From the NCBI RefSeq assembly GCF_030718205.1, contig NZ_JAUZQF010000008.1, forward strand, positions 186,001 to 250,000: DNA of 64,000 nt. The letters run 5' to 3'. Made by a program: the position numbers and the translations under genes. This document shows positions 50,646 through 59,692 of the stretch, one piece after another (position 1 is the stretch's first letter; each line of letters starts with the position of its first letter). Origin of the DNA: Nonomuraea turcica. GTDB taxonomy: Bacteria > Actinomycetota > Actinomycetes > Streptosporangiales > Streptosporangiaceae. Under the pieces are notes generated by a model that searched no databases, was not told the origin of the DNA, and saw only the letters and a list, made by a program, of their open reading frames with translations.

Positions 50646-51317
50646 ATGACGACTTCCCGTACGACGTCGCCCGAGGTCATTCCCGGGCGGCGCCGCAGGT
50701 GGCGATATGTGGCCGGATTCCTGGTCCTGGCGGTTCTGCTCGTGGTGGCCGGCCGCCTGGCCTGGACCTGGCTCAACCCGATGGGCGAGCAGACCATCGA
50801 CCGCAGCCAGCCGGTGCTGCTGCAGTCGATCAAAGATCTGAGCCGGTTCGAGGCCGCGACGGGGAACTTCCAGGTGGTCGTGGACCTGGAGAAGGACGCG
50901 AACTTCCTGCCCGACGCGATCAAGGGCACCCGGACGTTGTTCGTCGGGGCGGGCGGCGTCGACGCGTACGTGGACTTCTCCGCGATGGCGACGAACGCGG
51001 TGACGGTCTCGCCGGACCGCACCGAGGCGACCGTACGGCTCCCGCGCGCCCAGCTGGAGAAGCCCAACCTGGACAACAGCCGCTCGTACGTGTTCGCGCA
51101 GCAGCGTGGCCTGTTCGACCGCGTCCAGGACTTCCTGTCAGGCTCCCCCGGAGACCAGCGCGAACTTTACCTGCTCGCCGAGAAGAAGATCTCCGAGGCC
51201 GCAGTGGCGAGCGACCTGCGGACGAGGGCCGACACCAACACCAAGGCGATGCTCTCGGGCCTGCTCAAGTCACTCGGCTTCACGAAGGTCACGGTCAAGT
51301 TCACCGACGAGCCCTAG
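50646..51317 (+). CDS. DUF4230-family membrane-anchored protein
   Basis: 223 residues. One helix (about 22-43, VAGFLVLAVLLVVAGRLAW) and an extracytoplasmic DUF4230 domain with SIKDLSRFEAATGNFQVVVD and YLLAEKKISEAAVASDLRTR, then LLKSLGFTKVTVKF. The function is unknown. The ATG is 29 bp after the stop of the repeat protein; a longer reading frame upstream is only the repeat region in another phase. SD is weak. Confidence 0.83.
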   Translation: MTTSRTTSPEVIPGRRRRWRYVAGFLVLAVLLVVAGRLAWTWLNPMGEQTIDRSQPVLLQSIKDLSRFEAATGNFQVVVDLEKDANFLPDAIKGTRTLFVGAGGVDAYVDFSAMATNAVTVSPDRTEATVRLPRAQLEKPNLDNSRSYVFAQQRGLFDRVQDFLSGSPGDQRELYLLAEKKISEAAVASDLRTRADTNTKAMLSGLLKSLGFTKVTVKFTDEP

Positions 51318-51496
51318 GACGGGCCACCCCTAGGCCGCTCTCACGGCCGCCTTAGGCCACTGTGCGCGCGTCTAAGTACCTCCCTAGCGCTCTTACGTCC
51401 GGAGATAGGGCATACGCCCGATGTGCCGGTGAGGGCCTTAGGAGGAGTTTTAAGAGTGCAGACGAAAGGCAACGCACACAACACAGGAGCACTCGG

Positions 51497-51649
51497 ATGA
51501 ACCCCGAACTCGAATACACGATCATGCAGCACCGCGCCTCCGAACTTCGCCGGGCGGCCGCCGAGCACCGGCGCGTCCAGGAGGCCATGAAGGGCCCGCG
51601 GTCCGAGCGTCGTCACCGCTCGGTCTTCGGCAAGCTCCTCGCCTCATGA
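51497..51649 (+). CDS. Small basic helical protein (50 residues)
   Basis: Starts at ATG 51497 with AGGAG seven bases upstream. The sequence is helical and positively charged (EYTIMQHRASELRRAAAEHR, then GPRSERRHRSVFGKLL). Short basic proteins of this type with the start MNPELEYTIM are seen in streptosporangial genomes, role unknown. It lies upstream of three hairpins. Confidence 0.65.
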   Translation: MNPELEYTIMQHRASELRRAAAEHRRVQEAMKGPRSERRHRSVFGKLLAS

Positions 51650-51661
51650 CCGCCCACAAGC

Positions 51662-51772
51662 AGCCCGGCCGCATCCTCCCTCGCGGCCGGGCTGAACAAC
51701 CCCCGTAAGGGGGCGCTCGACGACGTCGAGCACGCGTTACGGGGCCCCGGTCCATTCCTGGTCGGACCGGGG
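51662..51772. terminator. Cluster of three consecutive hairpins
   Basis: Hairpin 1: 51662-51672 with 51683-51693 (11 bp). Hairpin 2: CCCCGTAA (51701-51708) with TTACGGGG (51737-51744), enclosing the inner palindrome CTCGAC-GAC-GTCGAG. Hairpin 3: CCCCGGTCC (51745-51753) with GGACCGGGG (51764-51772). They lie between the convergent small gene and the oxidoreductase pseudogene and would block read-through from both sides. Confidence 0.75.
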
Positions 51773-51801
51773 CATCGCGCTGTTCAGACTCCAGAGCACC
51801 G

Positions 51802-52664
51802 TCACACGGTGATGACCAGCTTGCCTCGCGCGTGGCCCCTCGCGAGCTCGCGGACTGCCTCAGACACCTCGCTCAGCGGGAACGTCTTGTCCACCACCGG
51901 CGTGATCTTGCCCTGCTCCGCCAGCGTCTCGACCAGCTCCGGCTTGGGGAAGGCGAAGACGACCAGCGGCCACCGGCGGGTGAACGGGCCCAGCAGGACC
52001 ATACGGAGCTGCCGGTCCATCCCGGCCAGCCATCGACCGCCCTCCTCCCCGCCGACGATGACGAACGTGCCGCGCGGGGTCAGCGCCCGTCGCAAGTGGG
52101 ACAGCGAACGGTTGCCCGCCGTGTCGACGATGAGGTCATAGCGGAGCTCACCGTCCGTGAAGTCCTCCACCGTGTAGTCCACGACGTGGTCCGCGCCGAT
52201 CGACCGGACGAGCTCCACCTTGGATGTGCTGCACACGCCGGTGACCTCCGCGCCGAAGGCCTTGGCCAGCTGCACCGCGAACGTCCCCACGCCGCCGCCT
52301 GCCCCGATGACCAGGACCTGCTGCCCCGGCCGCACCTTCCCGGCGTCGCGCAGCGCCATCAGCGCGGTCGTTCCGGACGTCGGCAGCGCCGCGGCCTGCT
52401 CGAACGTCAGGTTCTGCGGAATCGGCGCAAGCCTGTCCTGCGGGGTGCGGACGAATTCGGCGAAGGCGCCGTCACACGTGCCGAACACCCGGGCGCGGGG
52501 CGCATGAGGTACGGCACGCCCTCCATGAGGTGCCAGACGCCCATGTCGACGCCGGCCGCGTGGACGCGTAACACCACCTCGTCATCGCCGGGCGCCGGCT
52601 TCTCCACTTCCCCGAGCCGGAGGACGTCGGCCGGGCCGCATGTGTCGCGGATGACGGCCTTCAT
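51802..52664 (-). pseudogene. NAD(P)-dependent zinc-type alcohol dehydrogenase/quinone reductase, broken
   Basis: Two frames together make one MDR-type reductase. The first, from ATG 52664 (or 52670), carries MKAVIRDTCGPADVLRLGEV and HLMEGVPYLMR. The second runs from about 52490 to 51802 and reads VFGTCDGAFAEFVRTPQDRL, VLVIGAGGGVGTFAVQLAKA and so on to the end. Compared with the family, about 40 residues are missing at the junction (the stretch with GLRRPKNPVPG-RDVAGRVEAVG-type sequence) and the frame changes, near 52490-52510. An internal deletion plus frameshift is the simplest explanation; a sequencing error cannot account for the missing residues. Coupled to the XRE gene upstream (ATGA). 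Confidence 0.85.
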
Positions 52665-52666
52665 GT

Positions 52667-52897
52667 TCATTTCTCCAGTTCAGCGTTCGGATACTGGAAC
52701 ACGTCGTCGAGCGGTACGCCGAACACGTGCGCGATCTGGAAGGCCATCTCCAGGGACGGCGAGTAGCGGCCCTGCTCGATGGCGATGATGGTCTGCCTGG
52801 TCACCCCGACCCGATCGGCCAGCTCCGCCTGCGTCATCTCGCCGTGCGCGAACCGCAGCGCACGGATCGAGTTCGTGACCTTCGTGGGCTTCACCAT
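52667..52897 (-). CDS. XRE-family regulator (YgzD/Cro-like, short)
   Basis: 76 residues. HTH at about 8-60: NSIRALRFAHGEMTQAELAD, VGVTRQTIIAIEQGRYSPSL, then MAFQIAHVFGVPLDDVFQYP. The short type is usually encoded with a small membrane protein, as here. ATG 52897 lies 7 bp inside the end of the membrane protein gene. It overlaps the start of the broken oxidoreductase. Confidence 0.92.
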   Translation of the reverse strand: MVKPTKVTNSIRALRFAHGEMTQAELADRVGVTRQTIIAIEQGRYSPSLEMAFQIAHVFGVPLDDVFQYPNAELEK

Positions 52898-53319
52898 GAC
52901 GGGATCCCCCGCCGGTAGGCGACGATCTTGACGATCGAGCCGAGCACGGCCTGCAGGACGAACGCCAGGTAGAGCGTGTTGGCGATCCAGAAGTGGTCCC
53001 ACTCGGCCATCGCCATCACGAGCGCCGCGATGCCGCCAGCGACAAGGAACGACTGGCCGGCGTACTCCCCGTACCGGTTGATCTCCCGGTCGCGCTGGTC
53101 CTTCTTGCCGACGTCACTGGGCGCGACCATGCTCACCACGATGACCAGCAGGATCGACGCCACCATCGCGCCGCCGATGCTCCACAACAACGGGGCCACA
53201 TAGGGCACTTCGGTGAGGGGGGTGGTGCGCGCCCGGCCCAGAATGATCGCGAGGTAAGCCCCGTAGCCGCAGACCGAGACCACCAGCATGACCCACGCGC
53301 GTCTCTCTTCGGATGCCAT
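52891..53319 (-). CDS. Membrane protein paired with XRE regulator
   Basis: 142 residues, four helices (about 9-27, 40-62, 88-105, 110-130). The loop DVGKKDQRDREINRYGEYAG and the stretch GIAALVMAMAEWDHFWIANT are typical of the membrane partner of short XRE regulators in actinobacteria. The start of MASEERRAW at ATG 53319 is preferred. It is the first gene of a three-gene unit ending in a pseudogene. Confidence 0.85.
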   Translation of the reverse strand: MASEERRAWVMLVVSVCGYGAYLAIILGRARTTPLTEVPYVAPLLWSIGGAMVASILLVIVVSMVAPSDVGKKDQRDREINRYGEYAGQSFLVAGGIAALVMAMAEWDHFWIANTLYLAFVLQAVLGSIVKIVAYRRGIPSW

Positions 53320-53407
53320 GCTTGCAATGTAAAGCAACACGGACACGATGTCTAGAATTTTTTACATCCGCAAGGTCGCGCACGTGCTGGACGCCGAACT
53401 CGGTGCC

Positions 53408-54595
53408 TCAGGACTTGGGGACGGTGATGAGGAGGGCGTCGCCCTGGCCGCCGCCGCCGCACAGACCCGCCGCGCCCAGGCCGCCGCCCCGGCGCTTCAG
53501 CTCGTACGCCAGCGTCAGCACGATCCGCGCGCCCGACGCGCCGATCGGATGACCCAGGGCGATGCCGCCGCCGTTGACGTTGACCTTCTCCAGCGGCACG
53601 CCCAGCTCCTTGGCCGACTGCAGGACCACGCTCGCGAACGCCTCGTTGATCTCGATCAGGTCGAGGTCCTCCGCCGTCACGCCCTGCTTGGCCATGGCCT
53701 GCTTGATGGCGTTGGCCGGCTGGGACTGGAGGGAGGCGTCCGGGCCTGCCACGTTGCCGTGCCTGCCGATCTCCGCCAGCCACTCCAGGCCGAGCTCCTC
53801 GGCCTTCGACTTGGACATGACGACCACGGCACAGGCGCCATCGGAGATCTGGGAGGCCGAGCCCGCCGTGATCGTGCCGTCGGCGGCGAAGGCCGGGCGG
53901 AGCTTGGCGAGCGTCTCGACCGTGGTGTCCCCGCGTACGCCCTCGTCTTCCTTGACGACCACGGGCTCCCCGCGCCGCTGCGGGATCTCCACCGGGACGA
54001 TCTCGTCGTCGAAGAGACCGTTCTTGATCGCGGCGGCGGCAAGCTGATGGGAACGGGCCGACAGGGCGTCCTGCTCCTCGCGGCCGATGCCGAGCCTGGC
54101 GTTGTAGCGCTCAGTCGACTCCCCCATCGCGCACTGGTCGAACGCGCAGAACAGGCCGTCGTGAGCCATCGAGTCGATCACCTCGGCGCCGCCGTACTTG
54201 ACGCCCTTGCGCAGCCCGGGCAGCAGGTGGGGGGCGTTGGTCATGGACTCCATGCCGCCGGCCACCACGATGTCGAACTCGCCCGCGCGGATGAGCTGGT
54301 CGGCCAGGGCGATCGCGTCCAGGCCGGACAGGCAGACCTTGTTGATCGTGATCGAGGGCACGGTCATCGGGATGCCGGCTTTGACGGCGGCCTGGCGAGA
54401 GGGGATCTGGCCGGCGCCGGCCTGCAGGACCTGGCCCATGATGACGTACTCGACGGCCTCCGGCGCCACTCCGGCCCGCTCCAGGGCGGCCTTGATGGCG
54501 ATGCCGCCCAGCTCGACGGCCGACTGGCCGGACAGCGCGCCGAGCAGCTTGCCGACGGGCGTGCGCGCTCCGGCGATGATGACGGACCTGGACAT
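53408..54595 (-). CDS. Acetyl-CoA C-acetyltransferase (thiolase)
   Basis: 395 residues. Nucleophile Cys lies in NKVCLSGLDAI, the His in GGGIALGHPIGASGAR and the second Cys in GLCGGGGQGDA. Condenses two acetyl-CoA (or cleaves acetoacetyl-CoA). ATG 54595 has AGGAGG upstream; longer in-frame starts are not supported. Divergent from the methylmalonyl-CoA epimerase gene with an 86-bp common upstream region, the layout known in streptomycetes. Confidence 0.95.
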   Translation of the reverse strand: MSRSVIIAGARTPVGKLLGALSGQSAVELGGIAIKAALERAGVAPEAVEYVIMGQVLQAGAGQIPSRQAAVKAGIPMTVPSITINKVCLSGLDAIALADQLIRAGEFDIVVAGGMESMTNAPHLLPGLRKGVKYGGAEVIDSMAHDGLFCAFDQCAMGESTERYNARLGIGREEQDALSARSHQLAAAAIKNGLFDDEIVPVEIPQRRGEPVVVKEDEGVRGDTTVETLAKLRPAFAADGTITAGSASQISDGACAVVVMSKSKAEELGLEWLAEIGRHGNVAGPDASLQSQPANAIKQAMAKQGVTAEDLDLIEINEAFASVVLQSAKELGVPLEKVNVNGGGIALGHPIGASGARIVLTLAYELKRRGGGLGAAGLCGGGGQGDALLITVPKS

Positions 54596-54681
54596 GACAA
54601 CGGCCTCCTGTGCTCGCGCGTCGGCTTCTTTGACACGATACCCACGAGGAGAATGACGCTGGCTATGGAGGCGGGCCACAC

Positions 54682-55107
54682 ATGTTCATGCGGATCGACC
54701 ACATCGGGATCGCCTGCCGCGACCTGGAGGAGAAGATCGCGTTCTTCTCCGAGACCTTCGAGCTCACCGTGGTGGCCAGGGAGGTCAACGAGGAGCAAGG
54801 AGTGAAGGAGGCCATGCTGCACATCGCCGACGGCGAAGGCGGGGGCTCCTACATTCAGCTTCTAGAGCCTCTCTCCGAAGACTCCCCTGTGGGAAAATTC
54901 CTCGCCAAGCGGGGCGAGGGAGTCCATCACGTTGCTTTCGGTGTACGTGACGTCACGGAAACCATGGATAAGATCCACGAGAAGGGTGTGAGGCTGCTGG
55001 ACGAGCGTCCCCGGCACGGGTCGATGGGCTCGCAGATCGCCTTCCTGCATCCCAAGGATGTGGGGGGAATGCTGACGGAGTTGGTCCAGGCCGCCAACCA
55101 CCCGTAA
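54682..55107 (+). CDS. mce: Methylmalonyl-CoA epimerase
   Basis: 141 residues, vicinal-oxygen-chelate fold. Interconverts (R)- and (S)-methylmalonyl-CoA. RIDHIGIACRDLEEKIAFFS, the metal-ligand His in HHVAFGV, QLLEPL and LHPKDVGGMLTEL are typical. ATG 54682 has GGAGG upstream; ATG 54688 is possible. The coiled-coil protein gene follows on the same strand. Confidence 0.95.
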   Translation: MFMRIDHIGIACRDLEEKIAFFSETFELTVVAREVNEEQGVKEAMLHIADGEGGGSYIQLLEPLSEDSPVGKFLAKRGEGVHHVAFGVRDVTETMDKIHEKGVRLLDERPRHGSMGSQIAFLHPKDVGGMLTELVQAANHP

Positions 55108-55296
55108 GCGCAGAAAAACGTTCATATGTAACTAGTCACGCAGAAAGTTGGACGGGGCTTCGCAGGCAGCACCAGCGGAGTACGCTTGACCTTCCCGGAC
55201 ATGGAGCCTGCCGCGAGGCACAGGTTCCTGGCTCGGATGCCCCGAACCCCCCGTCCGGCCCGTGTAGCCGTCTCGACAACCCAGGATCGAGCCTCC

Positions 55297-56598
55297 ATGC
55301 AGTCCGACATCGACGCCCAGCTCAATAATTTCTTCGAAGACGCCCCAGCCCGCGAGTTCGACGTGGTGCTTCGTGGTTACGACCGGCATCAGGTCCACGA
55401 TCATCTCAAGACTCTCGACCAAGAGCTGCGCCAGGCCCGCGAGCAGCTCTCCAGCCTGCAGCGCGATCTGTCCGACTCCCAGCGTCAGCTGCAGGAGCAG
55501 GAGCGCCCGACCTACTCCGGTCTCGGCGCCCGCATCGAGCAGCTGCTCCGCCTGGCCGAGGAGCAGGCCACGGAGCTGGTGCAGGCCGCCAGGTCCGAGG
55601 CCAACGAGATCAAGGCCGCCGCCAAGGTCGAGGCCGCCGACCTGCGTGCCGCCGCCGAGGCCGAGGCTGCCGAGAAGCGCGCCCAGGCCACACGCGAGAC
55701 CGACGAGATGCGCACTGCCGCCGACCGGGACGCCGAGGAGATCCGCTCGACCGCCCGCCGGGAGGCCGACGAGCTGACCAACACCACCGAGCGCGAGGCC
55801 GCCAAGCTGCGGGCCACGGCCGACCACGAGGTGGCGGAGAAGCGGGCCGACGCCGAGCGGGAGATCGCCAAGCTCCGCACGACCACCGAGCGCGAGGTCG
55901 CCCAGCTGCGCGCGTCCACCAAGCGCGAGCGCGACGAGGTCCTGACCACCGCCAAGCGGCAGGCCGACGAGATGCGCGCCCAGGCTCAGCGGGTGCTGGA
56001 GGAGTCGGAGGCCAAGCGGGCGCAGGACGAGGCGGAGTTCGAGATCCAGCTCGCCGCCCGCCGGGAGGAGGCCGAGCGCCAGGAGGCCGAGCGCCACGCC
56101 ACCGCCCAGGCCCACACACAGAAGCTGGTCGCCGAGGCCGAGCAGCGGGCCGCCACGGCCGAGTCGCGGGCCACGAAGGCCACCCAGCAGGCCGAGCAGA
56201 CGCGCCGCGAGGCCGACCTGCACGCCAAGCAGCTCGTCGCCAACGCCCGCAAGAGCGCCGAGACCATCGTGGCCGACGCCAAGTCGAGCGCCGAGACGAT
56301 CGTCACCGAGGCGAAGACCGAGGCCGACCGCACCCGCACGGCGATGCAGCGCCAGGTCGACGAGCTCACCCGCCAGCGCGACAGCATCACCAGCCACCTC
56401 GCCCAGCTGCGCCAGCTGCTCGGTGGCGCCGCCCTGCCGGGCATGGACCCCGAGCCCGCGGTCGCGGCGGCCCCGCCGAAGCCCGCGATCGCCGCGCCCG
56501 CGCCCGCGCCCGTGGTCGAGGCACCGGCCCCTGCGCCGGCGCCGGCTCCCAAGGTCGAGGGCAGGTCCGAGGACGACGCGGAGTGGTGGCAGGAGTAG
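55297..56598 (+). CDS. Coiled-coil cytoskeletal protein, Scy/FilP (DivIVA-like)
   Basis: 433 residues. The first 45 (NFFEDAPAREFDVVLRGYDR, then HQVHDHLKTLDQ) are a DivIVA/Scy-type start. The rest to about 370 is an uninterrupted alanine- and glutamate-rich coiled coil with repeated R-E-A-D-E-L/M units. It ends in a Pro/Ala tail (PAPAPVVEAPAPAPAPAP) and EDDAEWWQE. Streptomyces Scy and FilP, encoded beside mce and thiolase, organise polar growth; this single gene is in their place. ATG 55297 has AGGA upstream. Confidence 0.87.
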   Translation: MQSDIDAQLNNFFEDAPAREFDVVLRGYDRHQVHDHLKTLDQELRQAREQLSSLQRDLSDSQRQLQEQERPTYSGLGARIEQLLRLAEEQATELVQAARSEANEIKAAAKVEAADLRAAAEAEAAEKRAQATRETDEMRTAADRDAEEIRSTARREADELTNTTEREAAKLRATADHEVAEKRADAEREIAKLRTTTEREVAQLRASTKRERDEVLTTAKRQADEMRAQAQRVLEESEAKRAQDEAEFEIQLAARREEAERQEAERHATAQAHTQKLVAEAEQRAATAESRATKATQQAEQTRREADLHAKQLVANARKSAETIVADAKSSAETIVTEAKTEADRTRTAMQRQVDELTRQRDSITSHLAQLRQLLGGAALPGMDPEPAVAAAPPKPAIAAPAPAPVVEAPAPAPAPAPKVEGRSEDDAEWWQE

Positions 56599-56731
56599 GC
56601 ACTCGCTTCACGGGGGCTGAGTGACGGCGGGAGAAGAGCCTGGCGATTCGATGGTCGCTAGGCTCTCTCTTTGTCTTTGATGTCGGGTCCGTACCCGTCA
56701 TGCTTTGTCGCCGACGTTCTGGGGAGTCCTG

Positions 56732-57919
56732 TTGTCCACGGAAGCCGAGTCCACGGCCGCTGCCGAGCGGGACGCGCCCGACGTCGAGCGGGACGCGCCT
56801 GAGGTCGAGCGGGCGCCCGAGACGGAGAGCCTCCCCAAGGAGACCTCGGAGGGTCAGGAGGACCTGACCGCGCAGCCGTACGGGATCCCCGGCAAGCCGC
56901 TGGCGCGCGGCCCGTTCCTGTTCGGGCTGGTCGGCGGGCTCGGGGTGCTGACGGCGATCGCGATCGGCCAGATGGTCGTCAACTCGCTGAGCACGATCAT
57001 CCTCGTCGTGGTGGCGATGTTCCTGGCCGTCGGCCTCAACCCGGCCGTGGAGGCGCTGCAGCGCAAGGGCCTGGCCAGGCGGGGCGCGATCTCGATCGTG
57101 TTCGCCGGCGTCATCGTGGCGTTCGCGCTGTTCGGGCTGGCCGTGGTGCCGCCGGTGAGCCAGGAGCTGACGGAATTCGTCGCGGCGGTGCCCGGATACC
57201 TCAACGAGCTGCAGAACCATCCGACGCTGCGGCAGCTCGACGCCGAATACAAGATCATCTCGCAGCTCACGACGTTCGTCACGGGCACGCTGGGGCCGTC
57301 GCTGGCCAGCGGGATCATGGGCGCGGGGCTGGTGGTGCTGGACAGCGTGTTCACGACCGTGACGTTGCTGGTCCTCATGCTCTACTTCCTCGGCTCGCTG
57401 CACACGATCAAGGACTACCTGCTCAAGCTGGTGCCGTCCTCGCGCCGGGTACGCACCCGCGCGATCAGCGAGCAGATCCTCACCGGCATCGGCGGCTACG
57501 TCGCCGGCAACGTGCTGATCTCGGTCATCGCGGGCGTGCTCACGTGGATCTTCCTGTCCATCGCCGGGGTCAAGTACGCGCTCGCGCTCGCCCTGGTCGT
57601 CGCGCTGACGGACCTGATTCCACTGGTGGGGGCCACGATCGGCGCGGTGCTCGTGACCGCCGTGGCACTGCTGCAGTCGCTGCCCGCAGGCATCGCCTGT
57701 GCGATCTTCTTCGTGGTCTACCAGCAGGTCGAGAACTACCTCATCTACCCCAGGGTGATGAAACGCTCGGTGGACGTGACGCCGGCCGTGACGGTGATCG
57801 CCGCGTTGTTCGGCGGCGCGCTGCTGGGAATCGTCGGCGCGTTGCTGGCCATCCCGGTGGCCGCGGCGATCGCGCTGATCATCCGCGAAGTCGTCATTCC
57901 ACGCCAGTCACAGGCCTGA
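56732..57919 (+). CDS. AI-2E family transporter (PerM/YdiK)
   Basis: 395 residues. A charged N-terminal tail is followed by about eight helices. IGQMVVNSLSTIILVVVAMF, FLAVGLNPAVEALQRKG, LVVALTDLIPLVGATIGAVL and YQQVENYLIYPRVMKRSVDV are conserved in the family. Substrates of these proteins are not clear. Starts at TTG 56732 with GGGGAG five bases upstream. Its stop is inside the left arm of a strong hairpin. Confidence 0.92.
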   Translation: MSTEAESTAAAERDAPDVERDAPEVERAPETESLPKETSEGQEDLTAQPYGIPGKPLARGPFLFGLVGGLGVLTAIAIGQMVVNSLSTIILVVVAMFLAVGLNPAVEALQRKGLARRGAISIVFAGVIVAFALFGLAVVPPVSQELTEFVAAVPGYLNELQNHPTLRQLDAEYKIISQLTTFVTGTLGPSLASGIMGAGLVVLDSVFTTVTLLVLMLYFLGSLHTIKDYLLKLVPSSRRVRTRAISEQILTGIGGYVAGNVLISVIAGVLTWIFLSIAGVKYALALALVVALTDLIPLVGATIGAVLVTAVALLQSLPAGIACAIFFVVYQQVENYLIYPRVMKRSVDVTPAVTVIAALFGGALLGIVGALLAIPVAAAIALIIREVVIPRQSQA

Positions 57920-57939
57920 GCGCTCCTCAGGCCTGTGAC
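57907..57939. terminator. Bidirectional terminator, 14-bp stem
   Basis: GTCACAGGCCTGAG (57907-57920), loop CGCTC, CTCAGGCCTGTGAC (57926-57939). It overlaps the last codons of the AI-2E gene and lies directly before the stop of the convergent hydrolase. Confidence 0.85.
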
Positions 57940-58728
57940 TCACGGCCGTACGCCGCCCAGCTCCGTCCTGAGGAATTCGGTCACCGCCGCGTTGAACGCC
58001 TCCGGCTGCTCGACCGCGCTCAGATGACCTGCCTTGGGGATGACCTCCAGCCGGCCGTTGCCGGGCACGGCCCGCGCCATCGCCTCGGCGTCGGCGGGCG
58101 GCGACAGCTCGTCCTCCTCACCCACGAGGATCAGCAGGGGGACCTTGAGCGCGCCCAGCGTGTCGAACGAGTCGGGCCGCGCCGCCATGGCCCGCTGCGC
58201 CCAGGCGACGGCGCCCGGCGGCGCGGACTGCACCAGCCCTTTGACGCGCCCGAACACCATGGCGCGCCGCTCCTTGGTCGTGGGCCCGATGAGCGTCGGC
58301 AGCACGTCGCTGACCAGCACGTCGTTCCCGTCGGACAGCACGGCCTGTGCGATGCGCTCCCTGTTGTCCCTCGCCGGAGCCGGGTCGGGGCTCGCCTTGG
58401 TGTCGGCCAGGATGGCGCCGAGCAGCCGGTCGGGGTGCCGTCGGCAGAACGCCATGGTCACGTAGCCGCCCATGGACAGCCCGCCGACCACCGCCCTGTC
58501 GATGCCCTCCTCGTCCAGCAGCCTGGCGACGTCGTCGGCCATGAGGTCGAGCGACGGCTCGTCCTCACCCAGCCGCGACCCGCCGAAACCGCGCAGGTCA
58601 GGGGTGATGACCCGGCAGACCTTGGCCAGCCCTTCCCGCTGGGCCAGCCACATCGCCGACGACAGCGGGAACGCGTGAAGCAGCACAAGCGGGAGTCCGG
58701 TCCCGGCCGATCTCGTGTAGAGCTGCAC
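57940..58728 (-). CDS. Alpha/beta hydrolase
   Basis: 262 residues. Nucleophile elbow GGLSMGGYVTM (Ser), acid in LILVGEEDELSPP and His in IPKAGHLSAVEQPEAF. LLHAFPLSSAMWL holds the oxyanion hole. The cap region is short. It fits 3-oxoadipate enol-lactonase-like or bromoperoxidase-like hydrolases; the substrate is unknown. GTG 58728. Confidence 0.9.
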   Translation of the reverse strand: MQLYTRSAGTGLPLVLLHAFPLSSAMWLAQREGLAKVCRVITPDLRGFGGSRLGEDEPSLDLMADDVARLLDEEGIDRAVVGGLSMGGYVTMAFCRRHPDRLLGAILADTKASPDPAPARDNRERIAQAVLSDGNDVLVSDVLPTLIGPTTKERRAMVFGRVKGLVQSAPPGAVAWAQRAMAARPDSFDTLGALKVPLLILVGEEDELSPPADAEAMARAVPGNGRLEVIPKAGHLSAVEQPEAFNAAVTEFLRTELGGVRP

Positions 58729-58820
58729 GGATCACACGGTAGCCGGGTTCGCGGCCGCGAGCACTCAATGTCATATGCCGATATACCCCCATAACGCGGA
58801 CCGCTTTAGCGGGGGAGCGG

Positions 58821-59579
58821 TCAGATGGCGGTGGCGCCGCCGTCGATGAACAGGATCTGGCCCGTCATGTACGCCGACGCCGCACTGGCCAGGAAGACCG
58901 CCGGCTGGGCCATCTCCTCCACGGTCCCCCAGCGCCGCATCGGCACGGAGCCGACCGTGGCCGCACTGGCCGCCTCGTCTTCCCAGAGGTTGCGGTTGAG
59001 CTCCGTGGCCGTCCAGCCGGGGCACAGGGCGTTCACCCGTACGCCGGCCTGCGCCCATTCCACGGCGAGCGTCTTGGTGAGCGCCACCAGCCCCGCTTTG
59101 GCGGCGGCGTAGGGGGCGAGGAAGGGCGCGCCGAGCGCGGCCACCGACGCCACGTTGATGACCGACGCGCCGCCCCGCTCCAGCAGGTGCGGTGCGGCCG
59201 CGTGGCAGACGACCATGGCGGAGTCCAGGTTGAGCCGCATGAGCTTGTCCCAGCCGGACAACCGCAGGTCCTTGAACTCGACCATGAAGTTCGAGCCGCC
59301 GGCGTTGTTGACCAGGATGTCGAGGCGGCCGAGCGCGTCGACGGCAGCCGCCACGGCGCCGGCGGCGGCGTCGCGGTCGGTGAGGTCGGCGGGGATGACG
59401 ACGGCCCGCCGGCCCAGCGCCTCGATCTCCTTGCCGACCTCGGCGAGGCTCTCGGCGGACCGGGACACGAGCGCGACGTCGGCGCCCGCCTCGGCGTAGG
59501 CGAGTGCGATGGCCCGCCCGATCCCCTTCGACGCCCCGGTGACAAGGGCCTGCTTCCCACTCAGATCGAACGCGCCCAC
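58821..59579 (-). CDS. SDR-family oxidoreductase (FabG-like)
   Basis: 252 residues. NAD(P)-binding TGASKGIGRAIALAYAEAG (14-21 for the Gly motif), NNAG, the catalytic Ser in VINVASVAAL, and the Tyr and Lys in APYAAAKAGL. LCPGWTATEL and IDGGATAI are also typical. Starts at GTG 59579, preceded by GGAGGCGGCGGC. The substrate is unknown. A hairpin separates it from the RHS gene upstream. Confidence 0.92.
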   Translation of the reverse strand: MGAFDLSGKQALVTGASKGIGRAIALAYAEAGADVALVSRSAESLAEVGKEIEALGRRAVVIPADLTDRDAAAGAVAAAVDALGRLDILVNNAGGSNFMVEFKDLRLSGWDKLMRLNLDSAMVVCHAAAPHLLERGGASVINVASVAALGAPFLAPYAAAKAGLVALTKTLAVEWAQAGVRVNALCPGWTATELNRNLWEDEAASAATVGSVPMRRWGTVEEMAQPAVFLASAASAYMTGQILFIDGGATAI

Positions 59580-59649
59580 GCCGCCGCCTCCTTAGTATCC
59601 CGGCCAGAACCGAACAATATTCTAACCATGCGAGCGCGGGGATAGGGCA

Positions 59650-59688
59650 GTGCCGGTGCGAGGGCCCCCCACGCCCCCGCACCGGCAC
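59650..59688. terminator. Hairpin downstream of the RHS gene
   Basis: GTGCCGGTGCG (59650-59660) pairs with CGCACCGGCAC (59678-59688), 11 bp, with a C-rich loop. It lies 5 bp beyond the RHS stop codon on the minus strand, so it can terminate that gene. Confidence 0.75.
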
Positions 59689-59692
59689 GTGC

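Noticed and set aside
51802..52488. Intact short reductase from its own GTG
   Set aside because: It lacks the whole N-terminal catalytic part of the family, which is present in the other frame directly upstream; a broken gene explains both.
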